Made by a program: the position numbers and the translations under genes. This document shows positions 61,998 through 64,000 of a stretch of 64,000 nt of DNA, one piece after another; the first letter of the stretch is position 1, and each line of letters begins with the position of its first letter. The notes under the pieces were generated by a model. That model searched no databases. It was given only the letters and a program-made list of their open reading frames with translations, and had not been told where the DNA came from. This stretch comes from JBCDJG01 sp038748065 (GTDB lineage Bacteria; Pseudomonadota; Gammaproteobacteria; Pseudomonadales; Halieaceae), in NCBI GenBank assembly GCA_038748065.1, contig JBCDJG010000017.1, positions 27,289 to 91,288 on the forward strand, written 5' to 3'.

Positions 61998-62978
61998 ATG
62001 CCGAAAACGACCCTCCTACCCCGACTCGCTGATGGCCAGATTCACTCGGGGCAGGAGTTGGCGGACGTCATGGGCATTAGTCGTACGGCGGTCTGGAAGC
62101 AGCTCAATCGGCTGGCTGAGCTCGGTATAGAAGTGGAGTCGGTGAAGGGCCAGGGCTACCGCGTTCCTGGCGGGCTCGATTTGCTAGACGCAAACAGGGT
62201 GCGTGAGCAACTGAAGCCCGCTTCCAGTAATTTGCTGCGTGAGGTCAGGGTACTTGAGTCGGTCGATTCCACTAACGCTGAGGTGCTTCGGCAACTCGTT
62301 GACGGGTCAGACCCTCGTGGCCTTGTCTGCACCGCCGAGCGCCAAACGGCGGGGCGGGGTCGTCGCGGCCGGCAGTGGGTCAGCCCCTTTGCGCGCAATA
62401 TCTATCTCTCTCTGGCCTGGGACTTCAGCGAGGGTGCCTCGGCACTGGAAGGGCTCAGTCTGGCGATTGGCGTGGCGGCGGTGAGGGCATTAAAAGAGTT
62501 GAATCTGGGCCCCGTCTCCCTGAAGTGGCCCAACGATATTCTTGTTGAAGGCGCCAAACTCGGCGGCGTGCTGCTGGAGATGAGCGGCGATGCCGCAGGT
62601 CAGATTCAGGTGGTGATCGGGCTTGGGCTGAACGTAAGCATGTCTGCGGCTACCGGATCCGCGATAGACCAGTCATGGACGGACCTGGATCGCGTCAGCG
62701 GCGGCAGGACGCCGCCCCGCAACCATCTGCTCGCAGCGCTGCTCGATGAATTGCTACCCCTTCTGCAGAACTTTGATCGCGAAGGCTTCTCGCCCTGGCG
62801 CGACGAGTGGCGGGCGCTCGATGCCCTGGCCGACGCCCAGGTTCTGTTACACAGCGGTCCCGACCAGTTCGCGGGTATTGCCCGAGGGGTCGACGATCGT
62901 GGGGCCCTGCTGTTGGAAACCGCGAGCGGTATCCGGCCCGTTTTCGGCGGGGAAGTGTCGCTCAGGCCAGCCTCGTGA
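61998..62978 (+). CDS. birA: Biotin-protein ligase and biotin operon repressor BirA
   Basis: A 326-residue protein with an N-terminal winged helix (about 12-58, LADVMGISRTAVWKQLNRL-like) and a biotin ligase core containing the adenylate loop GRGRRGRQWVSPFARNIYLS (about 118-137) and LKWPNDILVEGAKLGGVLLE (about 176-195). It activates biotin and attaches it to carboxylases, and when loaded can repress bio genes. Its TGA overlaps the coaX GTG. Confidence 0.95.
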   Translation: MPKTTLLPRLADGQIHSGQELADVMGISRTAVWKQLNRLAELGIEVESVKGQGYRVPGGLDLLDANRVREQLKPASSNLLREVRVLESVDSTNAEVLRQLVDGSDPRGLVCTAERQTAGRGRRGRQWVSPFARNIYLSLAWDFSEGASALEGLSLAIGVAAVRALKELNLGPVSLKWPNDILVEGAKLGGVLLEMSGDAAGQIQVVIGLGLNVSMSAATGSAIDQSWTDLDRVSGGRTPPRNHLLAALLDELLPLLQNFDREGFSPWRDEWRALDALADAQVLLHSGPDQFAGIARGVDDRGALLLETASGIRPVFGGEVSLRPAS

Positions 62979-63727
62979 AGCGCGCTGCGACCTGCCTACA
63001 GATCGATGTGGGTAACAGCGCGGCCAAGTGGCGGCTGATCGTCGACAATGGCGTGCAGTCACGCGGCACCTACCTGGTTGATGATGCCGAGTCGCAGCAG
63101 GCCCTGCTGGACTGCTCTGCGGCGCTGGATCAGATCTGGATCGCCAGCGTTGCCTCACCGGCCATTGAGAGCCGCCTGGCTGTGACGCTGGAACAGCGCT
63201 GGAACAAAAAACCCTGGTTTGCCAGGACCCAGTCCACAAGCTGCGGACTGACTAATAGCTACAGTGAGCCTGGGCGTATGGGCGTTGATCGCTGGCTGGC
63301 TATGCTCGCGGCGTGGCGCGATGCAGGCGAGCGAGTTTGTGTAGTGGATGCGGGTTCGGCGTTGACCATCGATCTGGTCGCCGCTGACGGGCAGCACGAG
63401 GGTGGTTTCATTATCCCAGGAGCCAGCTTAATGGAACGCGCGCTATTCCTGGATACGGATCGGGTCAGGTTTGCGGAAGACGTTGGCTTTGGACTCGCGC
63501 CTGGACGGTCAACCGCCGAGGCCGTGCGCCATGGCATCAGCCTGGCCCAGGCTGGGGCAGTGCGGCTGGCCCTGGCGCGCAGCGCTGAACCTGCCCCGCA
63601 ACTCGTCTACTCCGGTGGCGGCGGCCAGCTATTAATGGCACTGGCGGATGAGGGTGGCGAATATCGGGGCGATCTGGTCTTCGAGGGACTGCAGCTGATG
63701 GCAGAAGCAGATAGCGAAAGCGCTTGA
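62975..63727 (+). CDS. coaX: Type III pantothenate kinase
   Basis: A 250-residue ASKHA-fold kinase phosphorylating pantothenate in CoA synthesis, the monovalent-cation-dependent, non-feedback-inhibited type. Phosphate loop QIDVGNSAAKWRL (about 9-21), GVDRWLAMLAAW (about 97-108) and VVDAGSALTIDLVAADG (about 115-131) are present. Start is GTG 62975, overlapping the birA stop (GTGA). The birA-coaX pair is common in gammaproteobacteria. Confidence 0.94.
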   Translation: MKRAATCLQIDVGNSAAKWRLIVDNGVQSRGTYLVDDAESQQALLDCSAALDQIWIASVASPAIESRLAVTLEQRWNKKPWFARTQSTSCGLTNSYSEPGRMGVDRWLAMLAAWRDAGERVCVVDAGSALTIDLVAADGQHEGGFIIPGASLMERALFLDTDRVRFAEDVGFGLAPGRSTAEAVRHGISLAQAGAVRLALARSAEPAPQLVYSGGGGQLLMALADEGGEYRGDLVFEGLQLMAEADSESA

Positions 63728-63751
63728 AGCTGTTCGGAATTTCAATACAAT
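63724..63751 (+). promoter_or_regulatory. Predicted promoter of tRNA-Thr
   Basis: TTGAAG (63724-63729) and TACAAT (63746-63751) are 16 bases apart, with the tRNA 21 bases downstream. The -35 overlaps the last codons of coaX. Confidence 0.55.
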
Positions 63752-63772
63752 GCGCGCCTCAAGCGCCGACAT

Positions 63773-63848
63773 GCCGGTGTAGCTCAGTTGGTAGAGCAGC
63801 GCATTCGTAATGCGAAGGTCGTAGGTTCGACTCCTATCTCCGGCACCA
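63773..63848 (+). tRNA. thrW: tRNA-Thr (anticodon CGU)
   Basis: A 76-base tRNA ending in an encoded CCA. The acceptor arms GCCGGTG and CTCCGGC pair with one mismatch-tolerant position. The anticodon loop is TTCGTAA, anticodon CGT, reading ACG threonine codons. The D loop AGCTCAGTTGGTAGAGC and T loop GGTTCGACTCC are standard. An insertion sequence begins about a dozen bases after the 3' end. Confidence 0.97.
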
Positions 63849-63861
63849 ACCTCAGACGATC

Positions 63862-63908
63862 TATTCCGACCGCATAGGTAACAGATTATTCCGAGCGCAT
63901 AGGTAACA
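63862..63908. repeat. Two tandem 22-bp terminal repeats of an insertion sequence
   Basis: Copies at 63862-63883 and 63887-63908 match at 21 of 22 positions (ACCG versus AGCG at the one difference) and are separated by three bases, a period of 25. Repeated transposase-binding sites at an element's end are typical of integrase-type IS elements, and this pair stands just past the transposase stop. Confidence 0.7.
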
Positions 63909-63999
63909 CTTTTGGAGCGAATGGGTTTTCACCCACCGGCTCCACCTTATGCAGCTCTCTGTCAAAGAATCCTAGATCATAATCCATGAAGCTGACGAG
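63886..63999 (-). CDS. Integrase-core transposase, C-terminal end
   Basis: A partial frame of 37 residues and a TAA stop, reading from beyond the right edge. It includes FMDYDLGFFDRELHKVEPV and ends ENPFAPKVLPMRSE. A tail of this kind (VEPx-NPFxPKVLPM) is recalled from DDE integrase-core transposases of the IS481-like group; the family name is tentative. The stop codon falls inside the inner terminal repeat. Confidence 0.6.
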   Translation of the reverse strand, partial: LVSFMDYDLGFFDRELHKVEPVGENPFAPKVLPMRSE

Positions 64000-64000
64000 C

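Larger units (their letters stand above)
63862..64000 (-). mobile_element. Edge of an insertion sequence, truncated by the window
   Basis: Right-hand end of an IS-type element containing two terminal repeats (63862-63908) and the last 38 codons of a probable transposase. The outer boundary is placed at the start of the first repeat and is approximate. The rest lies beyond base 64000, so family, completeness and target duplication cannot be judged. Confidence 0.65.

Noticed and set aside
1..64000. CRISPR arrays, prophage genes, toxin-antitoxin or restriction systems
   Set aside because: No regularly spaced repeats and no phage, defence or toxin-antitoxin families were recognised; the only mobile DNA evident is at the right edge and possibly the palindromic elements.

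Overview
The window is a housekeeping stretch of a gammaproteobacterial chromosome. Gene order matches the Pseudomonas/Cellvibrionales pattern in several places: yrbG-kdsD-kdsC-lptCAB-rpoN-hpf-ptsN-rapZ-ptsO, murA-hisG-hisD-degS/algW, zapE-rplM-rpsI-petA-petB-sspA-sspB, dolP-diaA-yraN-lpoA divergent from rsmI-rnpB, and nrdR-ribD-ribE-ribBA-ribH-nusB-thiL-pgpA. GC is fairly high and an aerobic bc1 respiratory chain is present. I infer a marine aerobic gammaproteobacterium near the Halieaceae/OM60 group; the order-level placement is a judgement from synteny and protein style, not a computed result.

Layout. 1-2017 (minus): gatB (5' part only), gatA, gatC. 2265-9320 (plus): mreB, mreC, mreD, maf and a very large yhdP. 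9293-19092 (minus): one 10-kb same-strand block with yjgA, mgtE, ptsO, rapZ, ptsN, hpf, rpoN, lptB, lptA, lptC, kdsC, kdsD and yrbG. 19240-23497 (plus): mlaC, ibaG, murA, hisG, hisD. Then degS/algW (minus), a Nif3 protein (plus), zapG (minus), and zapE through sspB (24674-32147, plus apart from zapG). 32152-35514 (minus): dolP, diaA, yraN, lpoA; rsmI and the RNase P RNA run the other way. 36772-37272 is a 500-bp gene-free interval filled with two long inverted-repeat elements. 37273-44362 (plus): nrdR, the riboflavin cluster, nusB, thiL, pgpA, a retropepsin-like protease and a stand-alone ribA. 44399-51181 (minus): ispA, xseB and dxs interleaved with three glycosyltransferases and an SGNH-like membrane protein. 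51299-63727: a mixed set (GGDEF protein, hslR, GMP/IMP nucleotidase, cysQ, DUF465 protein, ogt, an Ada-AlkA fusion, a sterol-desaturase-family enzyme, a KefB/C-type exchanger, an amidohydrolase, two small unknowns, birA, coaX). The end holds tRNA-Thr(CGU) and the edge of an insertion sequence.

How the genes work together. The two large divergent blocks serve the envelope: cell shape (mreBCD), LPS core sugar and LPS export (kdsD, kdsC, lptABC), lipid homeostasis (yhdP, mlaC), peptidoglycan (murA, lpoA) and envelope stress (degS). The ptsN-rapZ-ptsO set couples nitrogen-PTS signalling to rpoN. The riboflavin genes form an apparently complete pathway, with GTP cyclohydrolase II activity most likely supplied by the separate ribA, because the C-terminal half of RibBA has lost its zinc cysteines. 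dxs and ispA start and extend the isoprenoid pathway.

No defence system, prophage, CRISPR array or biosynthetic island was found. The features most worth a second look are the two structured elements downstream of rnpB, an orphan mlaC lacking mlaFED, a fused cytochrome b/c1 gene, a probable ATC start for mreC, a dxs locus embedded in glycosyltransferase genes, and the insertion-sequence end beside the tRNA.
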